Positions 15,991 through 25,113 of a stretch of DNA of 64,000 nt are shown here, piece after piece (within the stretch, counting starts at the first letter, position 1; every line of letters begins with the position of its first letter). The stretch is from assembly GCF_900100015.1 (NCBI RefSeq), contig NZ_FNDD01000027.1, forward strand, positions 1 to 64,000, read 5' to 3'. The translations under genes were made by a program, and so were the position numbers. The notes below the pieces were generated by a model that saw nothing but the letters and a program-made list of their open reading frames with translations, searched no databases and was not told the DNA's origin. The DNA is from Vibrio xiamenensis. GTDB taxonomy: Bacteria > Pseudomonadota > Gammaproteobacteria > Enterobacterales > Vibrionaceae.

Positions 15991-17434
15991 ATTGAGTTCG
16001 ACGAATAACTACGCGATGGCCCTGATCGGCTTGTTCAAAATCAATAAAGTTATCGATAGCATCCAGCGCGTCTTCTTGGTGGTGAGTGACATACAACAAC
16101 TGAGTTAAATTGGCACTTGCAATGCGATTGAGCGCAAACAGAACCAATTTACGATTGAGGTAATCCAAACCTTGGTATGGCTCGTCAAGAATCAGCAATG
16201 CCGGCTGTTTAATCAGCGCCCGTCCGATTAACAACAGACGTTGCTGACCATAATCGAGGGATTTAAATCCGGTCTTTTCTTGATGGCTCATTTCCAGAAC
16301 TTGCAGCCATTGGCGCGCCAACTGCACTTGTTTCGTGCTTGGTTTTTCATACAAACCGATCGAATCAAAAAAGCCTGATAGAATGACATCGAGCGCACTA
16401 CAGTTAACTCGATACTGCAAGTGCAGAGAAGACGACACCACGCCGATACGCTTTTTGACTTGCCAGATACTTTCCCCACTGCCACGCTGCATGCCGAGCA
16501 CTTGAATATCATTGCTATAACATTGCGGATGATCGCCAAGAATCAAACCAAGCAGAGTGCTCTTGCCGCATCCGTTCGGGCCGCGAATTTGCCAGTGTTC
16601 GCCGCGACGAATTTGCCAATTCACATTATCAAAAATCAACCCGTCGACATATTCGACTTTCACTTGGTTCATCGCCACCAAAGGATCAGGCACCTCTGCC
16701 TGCTCAGTTTGCATCGCCACCAGCTCAACAATCGCTTCACTTTGGCTACTTGATAGCGCTCGAAGCTGCTGCATTAATGGATGGTCGACAAACTGCGTTT
16801 TTGACAGCTTCTGATCCAGCTGAGTGGCACCAAACAGCGCCACGTGAGTGATGCAGTCGGGCAGCTCATCTTCTCGTGAAGTGATCACCACCAGCTGCAT
16901 AGTTTGCGCGCATTGGTTTAGAAGTTCGGTTAAGGCTTTACGATGAGCAATGTCGAGGCCAGAATAAGGCTCATCTAAAATCAGCATCTCTGGCTTTTGC
17001 GCCACTGCACGAGCCAGCATCACGCGACGGGTTTCACCAGTCGATAACTGACGAAATGGTCGAGTGCGCAGAGCCTGCAAATCGGTTTGCGAAAGTAGCG
17101 GCTCAAGTGCCTCTTGGGTCGCTCCGGCGGCGAGAATTAGCTCTTCAACCGTTGAACCATAATCGATGTGGTCTTGGAAATCGGTTTCCTCTTGCGCCAA
17201 CTCCTGCTCAAGTAATTGCTGCTGCAAGGCAAGCGAAACACATCCAATTCGCGATGGAACATCACTCATCTCACCACTATCAACCAACACTTGACCACTA
17301 AGAATATCAACCAGAGCAGAGATACAATGGCTATGAGCACTAAACACTGCCCAATGCTCTGAGGGCGCGAGATGCCAGTCCTCTATCGTCAATGACATAT
17401 CGCCTTTTTTATATCCTAGCCCTTTGATCTTCAT
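15989..17434 (-). CDS. modF: ModF/PhrA-like tandem ABC ATPase, first Walker A degenerate
   Basis: 481 residues with two ABC nucleotide-binding domains and no membrane segment. The second (about 250-481) is intact: GPNGCGKSTL Walker A, LDYGQQ signature-like region and LLILDEP Walker B, with YSNDIQVLG and GSGESIWQVKKRIGVVSSSLHL, stretches closely shared with E. coli ModF. The first domain (1-215) keeps LSTGETRR and MLILDEPYSGLD, but the P-loop position reads SAHSHCISAL and lacks both the glycines and the lysine. ModF is linked to molybdate genes in E. coli; none are here. The role is unknown; a one-site ATPase is likely. Confidence 0.85.
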   Translation of the reverse strand: MKIKGLGYKKGDMSLTIEDWHLAPSEHWAVFSAHSHCISALVDILSGQVLVDSGEMSDVPSRIGCVSLALQQQLLEQELAQEETDFQDHIDYGSTVEELILAAGATQEALEPLLSQTDLQALRTRPFRQLSTGETRRVMLARAVAQKPEMLILDEPYSGLDIAHRKALTELLNQCAQTMQLVVITSREDELPDCITHVALFGATQLDQKLSKTQFVDHPLMQQLRALSSSQSEAIVELVAMQTEQAEVPDPLVAMNQVKVEYVDGLIFDNVNWQIRRGEHWQIRGPNGCGKSTLLGLILGDHPQCYSNDIQVLGMQRGSGESIWQVKKRIGVVSSSLHLQYRVNCSALDVILSGFFDSIGLYEKPSTKQVQLARQWLQVLEMSHQEKTGFKSLDYGQQRLLLIGRALIKQPALLILDEPYQGLDYLNRKLVLFALNRIASANLTQLLYVTHHQEDALDAIDNFIDFEQADQGHRVVIRRTQ

Positions 17435-17728
17435 CTGCTTTCCCTAGTTGATTCGCCTCGTTCCATAGTGCATCAATGATGATGAAATTGCTACGTCGCC
17501 CGAAGAATAGCACTTCAATTCCAAGCCTCGACTCGCCCAAGATAACGACAATATTCAATCAAGTTGCGCTGTTCATGTTTTATTAATCCTGCGCTGACAA
17601 AATAAGTTATATATTCAGCACAATAATAAAAGCAGTGAGGATAATCATTCAGTTATACGCATTGTCGACGCTTGATATGCGGCATGTTTGATTCACTGTT
17701 CTCCCTTGTAACCAACAGGAAGAAGCCT
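17435..17728. other. Divergent intergenic region, no gene seen
   Basis: 294 bp between the ModF-like gene and the small membrane protein gene. The sequence is AT-rich near 17560-17630 and must contain the promoters of both divergent genes; no clear -35/-10 pair or operator was identified. Confidence 0.4.
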
Positions 17729-18187
17729 ATGACGATTCGAAAACTTTTCGCTCGAGTATTCTCATATATCTTTTATGCGCTGGCGGGGCTGGTGATTATT
17801 TCTAGTTTCTTTTCCGCCTATCAGCTTTATATTCACGGCGAAGACTTAACCGAAGTGATCATTAAAATCATTAACTCAAACATCATCGCTATTGCGGTGT
17901 TTGAACTGGCCATGGTGATCAATAAAGAGTATGGCGATGAAGATCAGCATGATGTGGTGGTTTTGCTGCGCCGTACACTGCCGCGCTTTATCGGTACCGC
18001 TTGTGTGTCGCTCGCTCTTGAAGGGCTTATCATGGTGATCAAATACAGCCAGATGGAGCTAGCCGGAAATTTAATGTACCCGGTGGCGATTATCGCTAGC
18101 GCCGCATTCTTGCTGATCGCTCTAGGCGTATTTCTTAAATATGTGCCGGACCCAGAACAAACAGACCTTCTCGAAAGCAACCAATAG
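17729..18187 (+). CDS. Small integral membrane protein of unknown function
   Basis: 152 residues from ATG 17729, preferred because AGGAAG at about 17717-17722 is correctly spaced; an in-frame start 57 bp upstream lacks such a site. Four hydrophobic segments are visible at roughly residues 10-32, 44-60, 84-106 and 116-140, with a charged loop (NKEYGDEDQHD) between the second and third and a polar C-terminal tail. I recognise no functional motif. The gene stands alone and shares a convergent terminator with groEL. Function unknown. Confidence 0.75.
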   Translation: MTIRKLFARVFSYIFYALAGLVIISSFFSAYQLYIHGEDLTEVIIKIINSNIIAIAVFELAMVINKEYGDEDQHDVVVLLRRTLPRFIGTACVSLALEGLIMVIKYSQMELAGNLMYPVAIIASAAFLLIALGVFLKYVPDPEQTDLLESNQ

Positions 18188-18191
18188 GCAT

Positions 18192-18223
18192 AAAAAAACC
18201 GCGCCTAATGGCGCGGTTTGCTG
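18192..18223. terminator. Terminator of groESL, convergent with the membrane protein gene
   Basis: AAACCGCGCC (18196-18205) and GGCGCGGTTT (18210-18219) form a GC-rich stem with a TAAT loop. The T run is longest on the minus strand, so it is mainly the groEL terminator. Confidence 0.9.
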
Positions 18224-18256
18224 TTTTGCTACGCAGTGGCTAGCAATGAGGGATGA

Positions 18257-19903
18257 TCACATCATGCCGCCCATGCCACCCATACCGCCCATGCCACCCA
18301 TATCAGGCATTGCAGGGCCATCTTTTTGCGGTAGGTCAGTAACCATAGCTTCCGTTGTGATCATTAGACCAGCAACCGATGCGGCAAATTGTAGTGCGCT
18401 ACGAGTCACTTTAGTTGGGTCAAGGATACCCATCTCTAGCATATCGCCGTATTCGCCTGTCGCTGCGTTGTAGCCGTAGCTACCTTCGCCAGCTTTCACG
18501 TTGTTGGCAACAACAGAATCTTCGTCACCCGCATTTTTGGTGATCTGACGGATTGGCGCTTCCATTGCACGAAGGGCTACGCGAATACCAACGTTTTGCT
18601 CTTCGTTATCACCAACTAGGTCAGCCACTTTTGAAGCCGCGCGAATCAGTGCAACACCACCGCCCGCAACCACGCCTTCTTCAACGGCTGCGCGAGTCGC
18701 GTGCAACGCATCTTCAACGCGGTCTTTCTTCTCTTTCATTTCAACTTCAGTTGCTGCGCCAACTTTGATAACCGCAACACCGCCAGCTAGCTTAGCTACG
18801 CGTTCTTGAAGTTTCTCTTTGTCGTAGTCAGAAGTCGCTTCTTCGATCTGTTGACGAATTTGCGTCACACGACCTTGAATCATGGTTTCTTCACCAGCAC
18901 CGTCGATAACCGTAGTGTTTTCTTTGGTGATCGTTACACGTTTCGCTTGGCCAAGATCTTCAAGTGCCACTTTTTCAAGCTCAAGACCGATCTCTTCTGA
19001 AATCACAGTACCGCCAGTTAGAATCGCGATATCTTGTAGCATCGCTTTACGACGGTCACCAAAACCAGGTGCTTTAACTGCCGCAACTTTCACGATGCCG
19101 CGCATGTTGTTAACAACCAAAGTCGCTAGCGCTTCGCCTTCGACATCTTCTGCAATGATAAGTAAAGGACGAGACGCTTTTGCAACCGCTTCTAGCGTTG
19201 GAAGCAATTCACGGATGTTCGAGATTTTCTTATCAACCAATAGGATGAATGGGCTTTCTAGTTCAACGCTGCCCGCTTCTTGGTTGTTGATGAAGTATGG
19301 TGATAGGTAACCACGGTCAAACTGCATACCTTCAACCACATCAAGCTCGTCTCGTAGTGCTTGGCCTTCTTCAACAGTGATAACGCCGTCACGGCCTACT
19401 TTTTCCATTGCTTCGGCAATGATATTACCAACCGTTGAATCAGAGTTCGCAGAGATAGTACCCACTTGAGCGATAGCTTTAGTGTCTTCACAAGGTACAG
19501 ACAGTTTTTTCAGCTCTTCAACCGCTGCAGCAACTGCTTTGTCGATACCGCGTTTAAGATCCATTGGGTTCATACCCGCAGCAACCGCTTTTAGACCTTC
19601 GTTAACGATAGATTGAGCCAATACGGTCGCTGTAGTAGTACCGTCACCCGCTGCGTCGTTTGCTTGTGACGCAACTTCTTTCACCATTTGTGCGCCCATG
19701 TTTTGGAACTTATCTTCAAGTTCGATTTCACGTGCAACAGAAACACCATCTTTAGTGATGGTTGGTGAACCGAACGATTTGTCCAGTACTACGTTACGGC
19801 CTTTAGGGCCAAGAGTGACTTTTACTGCATCCGCCAGAACGTTCACACCTTCTAGCATTTTTACTCGTGCGTCATTACCAAATTTAACGTCTTTAGCAGC
19901 CAT
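18257..19903 (-). CDS. groEL: GroEL, 60-kDa chaperonin
   Basis: 548 residues. GroEL forms the double-heptamer folding chamber with the GroES lid. It starts MAAKDVKFGNDARVKMLEGV, contains the nucleotide-site motif GDGTTTATVL (near 86-95), and ends with the Gly-Met repeat tail GGMGGMGGMGGMM. It follows groES by 75 bp in the groESL operon and is heat-shock controlled. Many vibrios have a second groEL on the small chromosome; the complete GGM tail and setting suggest that this is the main copy. Confidence 0.99.
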   Translation of the reverse strand: MAAKDVKFGNDARVKMLEGVNVLADAVKVTLGPKGRNVVLDKSFGSPTITKDGVSVAREIELEDKFQNMGAQMVKEVASQANDAAGDGTTTATVLAQSIVNEGLKAVAAGMNPMDLKRGIDKAVAAAVEELKKLSVPCEDTKAIAQVGTISANSDSTVGNIIAEAMEKVGRDGVITVEEGQALRDELDVVEGMQFDRGYLSPYFINNQEAGSVELESPFILLVDKKISNIRELLPTLEAVAKASRPLLIIAEDVEGEALATLVVNNMRGIVKVAAVKAPGFGDRRKAMLQDIAILTGGTVISEEIGLELEKVALEDLGQAKRVTITKENTTVIDGAGEETMIQGRVTQIRQQIEEATSDYDKEKLQERVAKLAGGVAVIKVGAATEVEMKEKKDRVEDALHATRAAVEEGVVAGGGVALIRAASKVADLVGDNEEQNVGIRVALRAMEAPIRQITKNAGDEDSVVANNVKAGEGSYGYNAATGEYGDMLEMGILDPTKVTRSALQFAASVAGLMITTEAMVTDLPQKDGPAMPDMGGMGGMGGMGGMM

Positions 19904-19978
19904 GTTTTTGTTTCCTTTCTAAATTCGATTGTCGTTTTCGCTGTGATTCAGAATTGAACTACTCAACGAGTGCTTAAA

Positions 19979-20269
19979 TTATTCAACGATAGCCATGATG
20001 TCGTTTTCAGACATAATCAGAACTTCTTTACCGTCGATCTTTTCAGTTTTAGTGCCGTAGCCCTCTGCAAAGATCACAGTGTCGCCAACTTTAACGTCCA
20101 ACGGCTGAACTGTGCCGTTTTCTAGGATGCGGCCTTTGCCTACAGCCAGAATCACACCGCGAGTTGATTTTTCCGCAGCAGAACCGGTAAGAACAATGCC
20201 ACCTGCTGATTTCGATTCAACTTCTTGGCGCTCTACGATAACTCGGTCGTGTAATGGACGAATGTTCAT
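19979..20269 (-). CDS. groES: GroES, 10-kDa co-chaperonin
   Basis: 96 residues, start MNIRPLHDRVIVERQEVE, with the mobile loop around KSAGGIVLTGSAAEKSTRG (about 20-38) that docks on GroEL and the family motif GYGTKTEKIDGKEVLIMSE. It forms the heptameric lid. RBS AGGAGAG lies 7 bp upstream of the ATG. First gene of the groESL operon, downstream of a sigma-32-type promoter. Confidence 0.99.
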   Translation of the reverse strand: MNIRPLHDRVIVERQEVESKSAGGIVLTGSAAEKSTRGVILAVGKGRILENGTVQPLDVKVGDTVIFAEGYGTKTEKIDGKEVLIMSENDIMAIVE

Positions 20270-20348
20270 CGGTCGTCTCTCCTGAATATTTCCATGTTGA
20301 TTTGATGAATGCGCGATACCACAAAGGTATCAAAGCGTTGTGATACAT

Positions 20349-20377
20349 ATGTTGGGGAGTGTGATCAGGTTTCCAAG
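20349..20377 (-). promoter_or_regulatory. Heat-shock (sigma-32-type) promoter of groESL
   Basis: On the minus strand CTTGGAA (20371-20377) is followed 13 bp later by CCCCAACAT (20349-20357), close to the sigma-32 consensus CTTGAAA-N13-CCCCATNT. It lies 80-108 bp before groES. Confidence 0.8.
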
Positions 20378-20451
20378 GGCAGCAGAAGAAAAAATTGTGA
20401 TTTGATTAACGAAATGAACCGAACATGGTACGTGATGGATGCTGTGGCGCC

Positions 20452-20482
20452 GAAAAGAATCAGGCTCCTAAATAGGAGCCTG
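20452..20482 (-). terminator. Terminator downstream of wzz
   Basis: CAGGCTCCTA (20461-20470) pairs with TAGGAGCCTG (20473-20482), and the minus strand then reads ATTCTTTTC. It lies about 25 bp after the wzz stop codon. Confidence 0.7.
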
Positions 20483-20507
20483 AATAATTACTTATAAAAA
20501 GTTTAAC

Positions 20508-21629
20508 TCAACTTTCTTTTCGAAATGCAAAACGAATTAATACGATTCCAACACCGAACATTGCACCAAAAAACGTACCAAGCACAGCGACTAATGCTCG
20601 TTTGGGTTTATCACGAGAAATAGGTTGTTCCACATCTTCTAGGAGCTTGTAGGTTTGAAACCGAACATTACGATCAACTTTCAAGGCATCAAGCATTTTT
20701 AATTTGGCGTTAATTTGCTCTAAACGTGGCTCGACAACACTTAAATTTTTCACCGATTTTAAAACTTTTACTTTTTCATCCAAAGCCTTGGTGCCCAAGT
20801 CTATATCAAATAACTCGTCTTTGTTGTTACCAGACAGTATTGGTCGGTGAACTTGAGCTGCTTTCGCAATCTCTAAAGCATATTTAGCCCTTTCAGCTTC
20901 AACTTCCAACTCACCTTTAGCTTGAGTCTCCAGAATATTTTTTTGCTGGATCAGTTCTTTCTTCTTAGCTTGAACCAAAGACTCCAGGTTATTCAATGCA
21001 TCCGCATTCTGGTGTGCTTGAATCAAGTCAAGGTAGTCAATGAGCAACTCATAACTACTCGTTTTAGTAGTGGATTGCAAACTTAATCTATATGGTGAAC
21101 TAGGAATATTAGGCTCACTAAGAGTTGCTGATATTCTTTGAAACCATTCGGCATATAAGCTGCGCAAACTATCCTTCAAGCTATCTTCATCCAGCCCTTG
21201 TTGCTCCAAAGCGACTTTAAAAGTTTGGAACTGCACACTGGTATCAAGAAAATCACTTTTGTTATTATTTGAGTTGAAAGCACTAATAAAGCGCTGAAAT
21301 AACACATTGGGATTAACCAACGCATCCAACTCCGTACTCACCAATACAGTTCCGTCATCTTGATAAACATCAAAAACTGGCTGGAACTGTTTTACTTGCT
21401 CTCGATATGCCGCAATATCCTGTGGTAAAGGTGATGAAATCAATGCGTGGGAAGACCACCATTGCTGCGCAAGTAAGGCATAACTAATCGCGCAAGCCGC
21501 GCCAAGTAGAGTAAAAATAACAATACTTAGCTTTCCTGCCCAAAGCGCGCTAACGAGCTCTTTAAGATCAATTTCATCGCGGCTCTGAGCCATATTCTGG
21601 TTAAAATTTGTTGGATTAGAGTTAACCAC
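20508..21629 (-). CDS. wzz: Wzz-type polysaccharide chain-length regulator
   Basis: 373 residues from GTG 21629 (AAAGG lies about 9 bp upstream; an ATG at 21593 lacks a ribosome site). Two transmembrane helices, at about 33-54 and 342-365, bracket a long, coiled-coil-rich periplasmic part (about 220-320). The C-terminal SRDKPKRALVAVLG stretch before the second helix is the proline/basic motif of Wzz co-polymerases. There is no cytoplasmic kinase domain, so it is a class 1 Wzz, which sets O-antigen length in the Wzx/Wzy pathway. It lies about 7 kb outside the rjg-gmhD island, separated from it by housekeeping genes, and ends at its own terminator. Confidence 0.85.
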   Translation of the reverse strand: MVNSNPTNFNQNMAQSRDEIDLKELVSALWAGKLSIVIFTLLGAACAISYALLAQQWWSSHALISSPLPQDIAAYREQVKQFQPVFDVYQDDGTVLVSTELDALVNPNVLFQRFISAFNSNNNKSDFLDTSVQFQTFKVALEQQGLDEDSLKDSLRSLYAEWFQRISATLSEPNIPSSPYRLSLQSTTKTSSYELLIDYLDLIQAHQNADALNNLESLVQAKKKELIQQKNILETQAKGELEVEAERAKYALEIAKAAQVHRPILSGNNKDELFDIDLGTKALDEKVKVLKSVKNLSVVEPRLEQINAKLKMLDALKVDRNVRFQTYKLLEDVEQPISRDKPKRALVAVLGTFFGAMFGVGIVLIRFAFRKES

Positions 21630-21868
21630 TCGGTATCGCCTTTCTGCTCATTATTTAGCGGCTTACTATACATCCACACACCCAAAAAGCAGCCTCATAA
21701 ATGAGACAAATGACCTAACTCTGACAAAACGCAGAGCGTATATTAAACATGAGACCTAACCATTCTGCTTCCCATAAATGCCGTCATAGATAACTCGCTT
21801 AAATTGTAAATACTTTTCTTTATTAACTTGATCCGACATAATGACCAAGTGAAGAGAAGAGGCTTGAT

Positions 21869-22486
21869 ATGAAGACAATCGATCGGATTTTACAATCCAT
21901 CAAACGTGACGGCGCAGTGACCGCTAAACAACTAGCACAAGAGTTGGATATGACTACCATGGGTGCCCGTCAACATCTTCAAGGCCTTGAGGATGACGGT
22001 ATCCTTGCGTTCCATGATGTAAAAGTAAAAGTTGGTCGCCCTACTCGTCATTGGTCTTTAACTCAGAAAGGGCATGCGCAATTTGCTGACCGCCATGGTG
22101 AATTAACCATTCAGATGATCGATGCGGTTGAAGCGGTTTTTGGTCAAGACGGGATTGCAAAAGTCACGGCTGAACGTGAACAGCACACTATTGAAGCCTA
22201 TAGGCAAACTTTAATCTCAGCAAAATCTCTTGAAGAGAAGCTTCAGATATTGGTCGAACTGCGAGAGCAGGAAGGGTATATGGCCGAATTGCAGCAAAGT
22301 GACGATGGCTATCTACTGATTGAAAACCACTGTCCAATCTGCAAAGCGGCATCACGCTGCCCAAGTCTGTGTAAGTCGGAATTGAACGTCTTTCAGGCTT
22401 TGCTTGGTGACGACTGTCAAATCGAGCGCAGCGAACACATTATTCAAGGCCAGCGTCGTTGCACCTATCGCGTGATTCCGCGCTAA
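21869..22486 (+). CDS. HTH transcriptional regulator with C-terminal cysteine cluster (SufR-like family)
   Basis: 205 residues. An N-terminal winged helix (about 1-75; AVTAKQLAQELDMTTMGARQHL is the helix-turn-helix and VKVGRPTRHWSLT the wing) is followed by a helical region and a C-terminal cluster with Cys in HCPICKAASRCPSLC and further Cys in DDCQ and RRCTYR. This matches the COG2345 predicted regulators that include the iron-sulfur-binding repressor SufR. Cluster binding and redox or iron sensing are inferred. No suf genes are adjacent; the target is unknown. An inverted repeat ACTTG-N15-CAAGT at 21826-21850 could be its own operator. Confidence 0.75.
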   Translation: MKTIDRILQSIKRDGAVTAKQLAQELDMTTMGARQHLQGLEDDGILAFHDVKVKVGRPTRHWSLTQKGHAQFADRHGELTIQMIDAVEAVFGQDGIAKVTAEREQHTIEAYRQTLISAKSLEEKLQILVELREQEGYMAELQQSDDGYLLIENHCPICKAASRCPSLCKSELNVFQALLGDDCQIERSEHIIQGQRRCTYRVIPR

Positions 22487-22691
22487 CGCTCACCCACCAG
22501 CGATCCTTCAATACAACTTCGTATAGCTAAGACTTGGTACATTGCAATTGCTGCTGTGCAAGAAAATGACACTGCTCCCTAATTCGGTCTTAAAATTGAG
22601 AATAGCATTATCCACTCTGCCAAACGCTAATTCCTTGCGTATGCTTATAGTACTTTGACATCACTTGAACGTCGCTGAGCAAGGAAGACTC

Positions 22692-23042
22692 ATGTACCAA
22701 GCAACTCCAGAACAAAAGCTGCCACCTTTCGATGAATTGGTTGAATTAGCACAGAAAAACCCAGCTGCATTTGAGCAGTTTAAGCGCGATATGTGCGAAG
22801 AGATGATTTTATCGGCATCTAGAGCCATGCAAGATAGGTTGTGGGCACAGCAAAGTCACATCGATTTGGTGGTCAAAAAGTGTAAGAACCCCAACCAAGC
22901 TAATGTGCTACTGATGTCTGAGCTTTCCGAGCAGATGTGTAAATTTCAAAGTGCGTTAGAAGGCTCCCCTACGCAAATGCAACCCAAAGATGTGGCTGAC
23001 ATCATTCCTTTTCCAAACCATAAAAACAAAGATTGGCGATAA
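22692..23042 (+). CDS. DUF3135-like small cytoplasmic protein
   Basis: 116 residues from ATG 22692, chosen for the AAGGAAG at 22681-22687; a start 27 bp upstream has no ribosome site. The chain is soluble, helical and acidic/polar, with PFDELVELAQKNPAAFEQFK near the start and FQSALEGSPTQMQPKDVADI near the end, features I associate with the gammaproteobacterial DUF3135 family. No catalytic motif is seen. Its stop codon lies inside its own terminator hairpin. Function unknown. The 205-bp gap before it (22487-22691) shows no gene. Confidence 0.7.
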   Translation: MYQATPEQKLPPFDELVELAQKNPAAFEQFKRDMCEEMILSASRAMQDRLWAQQSHIDLVVKKCKNPNQANVLLMSELSEQMCKFQSALEGSPTQMQPKDVADIIPFPNHKNKDWR

Positions 23043-23064
23043 CTCGATTCGCCAATCTTATTGT
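23031..23064 (+). terminator. Terminator overlapping the end of the DUF3135-like gene
   Basis: GATTGGCGA (23031-23039) pairs with TCGCCAATC (23049-23057), followed by TTATTGTT. The first arm is coding sequence and the stop codon sits in the loop, so translation to the end could affect folding of the hairpin. Confidence 0.6.
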
Positions 23065-23110
23065 TCAATACGCTTTATTGAGCAGCGGCTTTGCTAGTAA
23101 AGACCATTAG

Positions 23111-24073
23111 TTAATCTTGACCACGTAGTGAGATTTCCCCACCAATAAAGGCTTCGATACCTTGCTCTGTTTCAAGCAGCACTGCGCCTTGCTCATTGAT
23201 TCCGCGCTCAATACCCACAATTTCTCGTTCGCCCATTAACAGTTTTACTTTGCGTCCAAGGAAGTTATCTAATGGGTTCCAGCGTTCAACGAAATGGTTC
23301 ATACCATGCAGTTCATAATCACTGAGCACTTGATGCAGCGCATTCACGAGTGCAACCGCCAACTGGTTACGGTCAAAACTACGACCTTGCAGAATCTCCT
23401 CAACCGAAGTCCACGGCTGGGTAATGCCGGGCGTTTGAGCCGGCATCATCAGGTTCATCCCCATGCCGATAACTAAATTTGCCGCCGCGCCAGCTTGACC
23501 TGACATCTCAACCAAAATGCCCGCCAGTTTTTTATCTTGATAATAAAGGTCATTTGGCCACTTTAATTTAACCCCTTCAATGCCAACTTCTTGCAGTGCT
23601 TCTACCACGGCAACACCAACAACAAGACTTAGCCCCATCGCTGCCGCCATGCCCGCGTCAAGGCGCCAGAACATCGACATATATAAGTTGGAGCCAAATG
23701 GCGACACCCATTCACGGCCACGCCTACCGCGTCCTTTGCCTTGATATTCAGCAATACAAACACTGCCGGATTGCAACGAATCCACTCGTTCAAGCAAATA
23801 TTGGTTGGTCGAGTCGATGATCGGTATCAACTCCAACGGCTTGGTTGTATTTTCGCTGAGCATCTTCTCATCCAGCAACTGCAACGGCTTCGCCAATTGG
23901 TAGCCTTTACCCTGAATGCGGAAAATATCCACACCCCATTGCTGAATACCTTTGATGTGCTTACTGATCGCAGCGCGCGAAACGCCAAACTGTTGACCAA
24001 GCTCTTCGCCAGAGTGGAAGCCGCCTTGAGAAAGCTGCTTTAATATCGCTAATTTTACCGTGTGCTCTTTCAT
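23111..24073 (-). CDS. birA: BirA, biotin-protein ligase and biotin operon repressor
   Basis: 320 residues. The N-terminal winged helix (1-60; GEELGQQFGVSRAAISKHIK) marks the bifunctional repressor class. The ligase domain has the biotinyl-AMP loop GRGRRGREW (near 115-123), KWPNDLYY and the KLAGILVEM strand; a small SH3-like domain ends the protein. It attaches biotin to the carboxylase carrier protein and represses biotin genes. The start overlaps the murB stop by four bases (ATGA), so the two are translationally coupled, as in enterobacteria. Confidence 0.97.
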   Translation of the reverse strand: MKEHTVKLAILKQLSQGGFHSGEELGQQFGVSRAAISKHIKGIQQWGVDIFRIQGKGYQLAKPLQLLDEKMLSENTTKPLELIPIIDSTNQYLLERVDSLQSGSVCIAEYQGKGRGRRGREWVSPFGSNLYMSMFWRLDAGMAAAMGLSLVVGVAVVEALQEVGIEGVKLKWPNDLYYQDKKLAGILVEMSGQAGAAANLVIGMGMNLMMPAQTPGITQPWTSVEEILQGRSFDRNQLAVALVNALHQVLSDYELHGMNHFVERWNPLDNFLGRKVKLLMGEREIVGIERGINEQGAVLLETEQGIEAFIGGEISLRGQD

Positions 24074-25113
24074 CGACGTTCCATTAACTGGTCTAAATAG
24101 GTTTCTTGTTGATTGGCCATAAAGCGCACTTCATGTTCAAGGTGAATTTGATAGCGTTGCCATACGTGGTCGCGCACTTTCGCCGCCAACTGAACCACAT
24201 CGCTCGCGCTAGCATGATTGGCATTGACGATCACTAGCGCTTGCTTAGGATGCACCTGCGCGCCGCCAACACTGACCCCTTTCAGGCCGCACTGGTCAAT
24301 CAACCAACCCGCCGCGACCTTCATACCATCCTGAGCCGGATACGCCACCAGTTCGGGAAATGCCGCTTTTAACTGTTGGTAGTGCGCCAAGCTAATCACT
24401 GGATTTTTGAAAAAACTACCAGCGTTACCTTGCTCGTTAGGGTTTGGCAATTTGTCGATACGAGTTTGACACACGATGTCATAAATCGCCTGCGCAGTAA
24501 TCGCATCCTCTGCGAGCGCTTTTAATGGACCGTATTCTGCTTTGGGTTGCCATGACTTACTCAGGCGAAGCCCAACCGCCACCACGATTGCACGCTGATA
24601 TAAATCATGTTTAAAAATCGAATCTCGATAACCAAACTGGCACTCTTGATTACTCAACCTTTGCGTTGTCAGGCTATCTAAATGCAATATATCAACGTAT
24701 TCACACACATCTTTAAACTCGACACCATAAGCACCAATATTTTGGATCGGCGCCGAGCCCGCGCAGCCAGGTATTAAAGCGAGGTTTTCAAGCCCCGGCA
24801 TATGCTCAGCTAAGCTCCACTCGACAAGCGCAGGCCAATCTTCGCCGGCGGCAATATGCAGATGCCAAGCATGCTCAGATTCGGTGACGCTTTTTCCTAG
24901 CAGCTGATTAACCATCACCACACCTTGATACGGCTCGGTAAACAGCATATTACTGCCTTTACCAAGCATCAGCTTAGGTAAGGCTTGCCACTGTGGTTGC
25001 TGATAAGCTTGAATGATGTCTTGTACTGAGTGAACCGTAACAAGATGCTGACACGTTTGTTCAATACCAAACGTGTGGTAGGCAGATAAATTCGCAGGGC
25101 TTTGTGATTGCAT
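24070..25113 (-). CDS. murB: MurB, UDP-N-acetylenolpyruvoylglucosamine reductase
   Basis: 347 residues, type I (long) MurB. A FAD enzyme that reduces the enolpyruvyl group to make UDP-MurNAc in cell wall synthesis. Visible are YHTFGIEQTC at the N terminus, LGKGSNMLF, the FAD-site sequence LIPGCAGSAPIQNIGAYG (near 117-134), and NEQGNAGSFFKNP, which includes the catalytic Ser region. First gene of the murB-birA pair. Confidence 0.97.
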   Translation of the reverse strand: MQSQSPANLSAYHTFGIEQTCQHLVTVHSVQDIIQAYQQPQWQALPKLMLGKGSNMLFTEPYQGVVMVNQLLGKSVTESEHAWHLHIAAGEDWPALVEWSLAEHMPGLENLALIPGCAGSAPIQNIGAYGVEFKDVCEYVDILHLDSLTTQRLSNQECQFGYRDSIFKHDLYQRAIVVAVGLRLSKSWQPKAEYGPLKALAEDAITAQAIYDIVCQTRIDKLPNPNEQGNAGSFFKNPVISLAHYQQLKAAFPELVAYPAQDGMKVAAGWLIDQCGLKGVSVGGAQVHPKQALVIVNANHASASDVVQLAAKVRDHVWQRYQIHLEHEVRFMANQQETYLDQLMERR

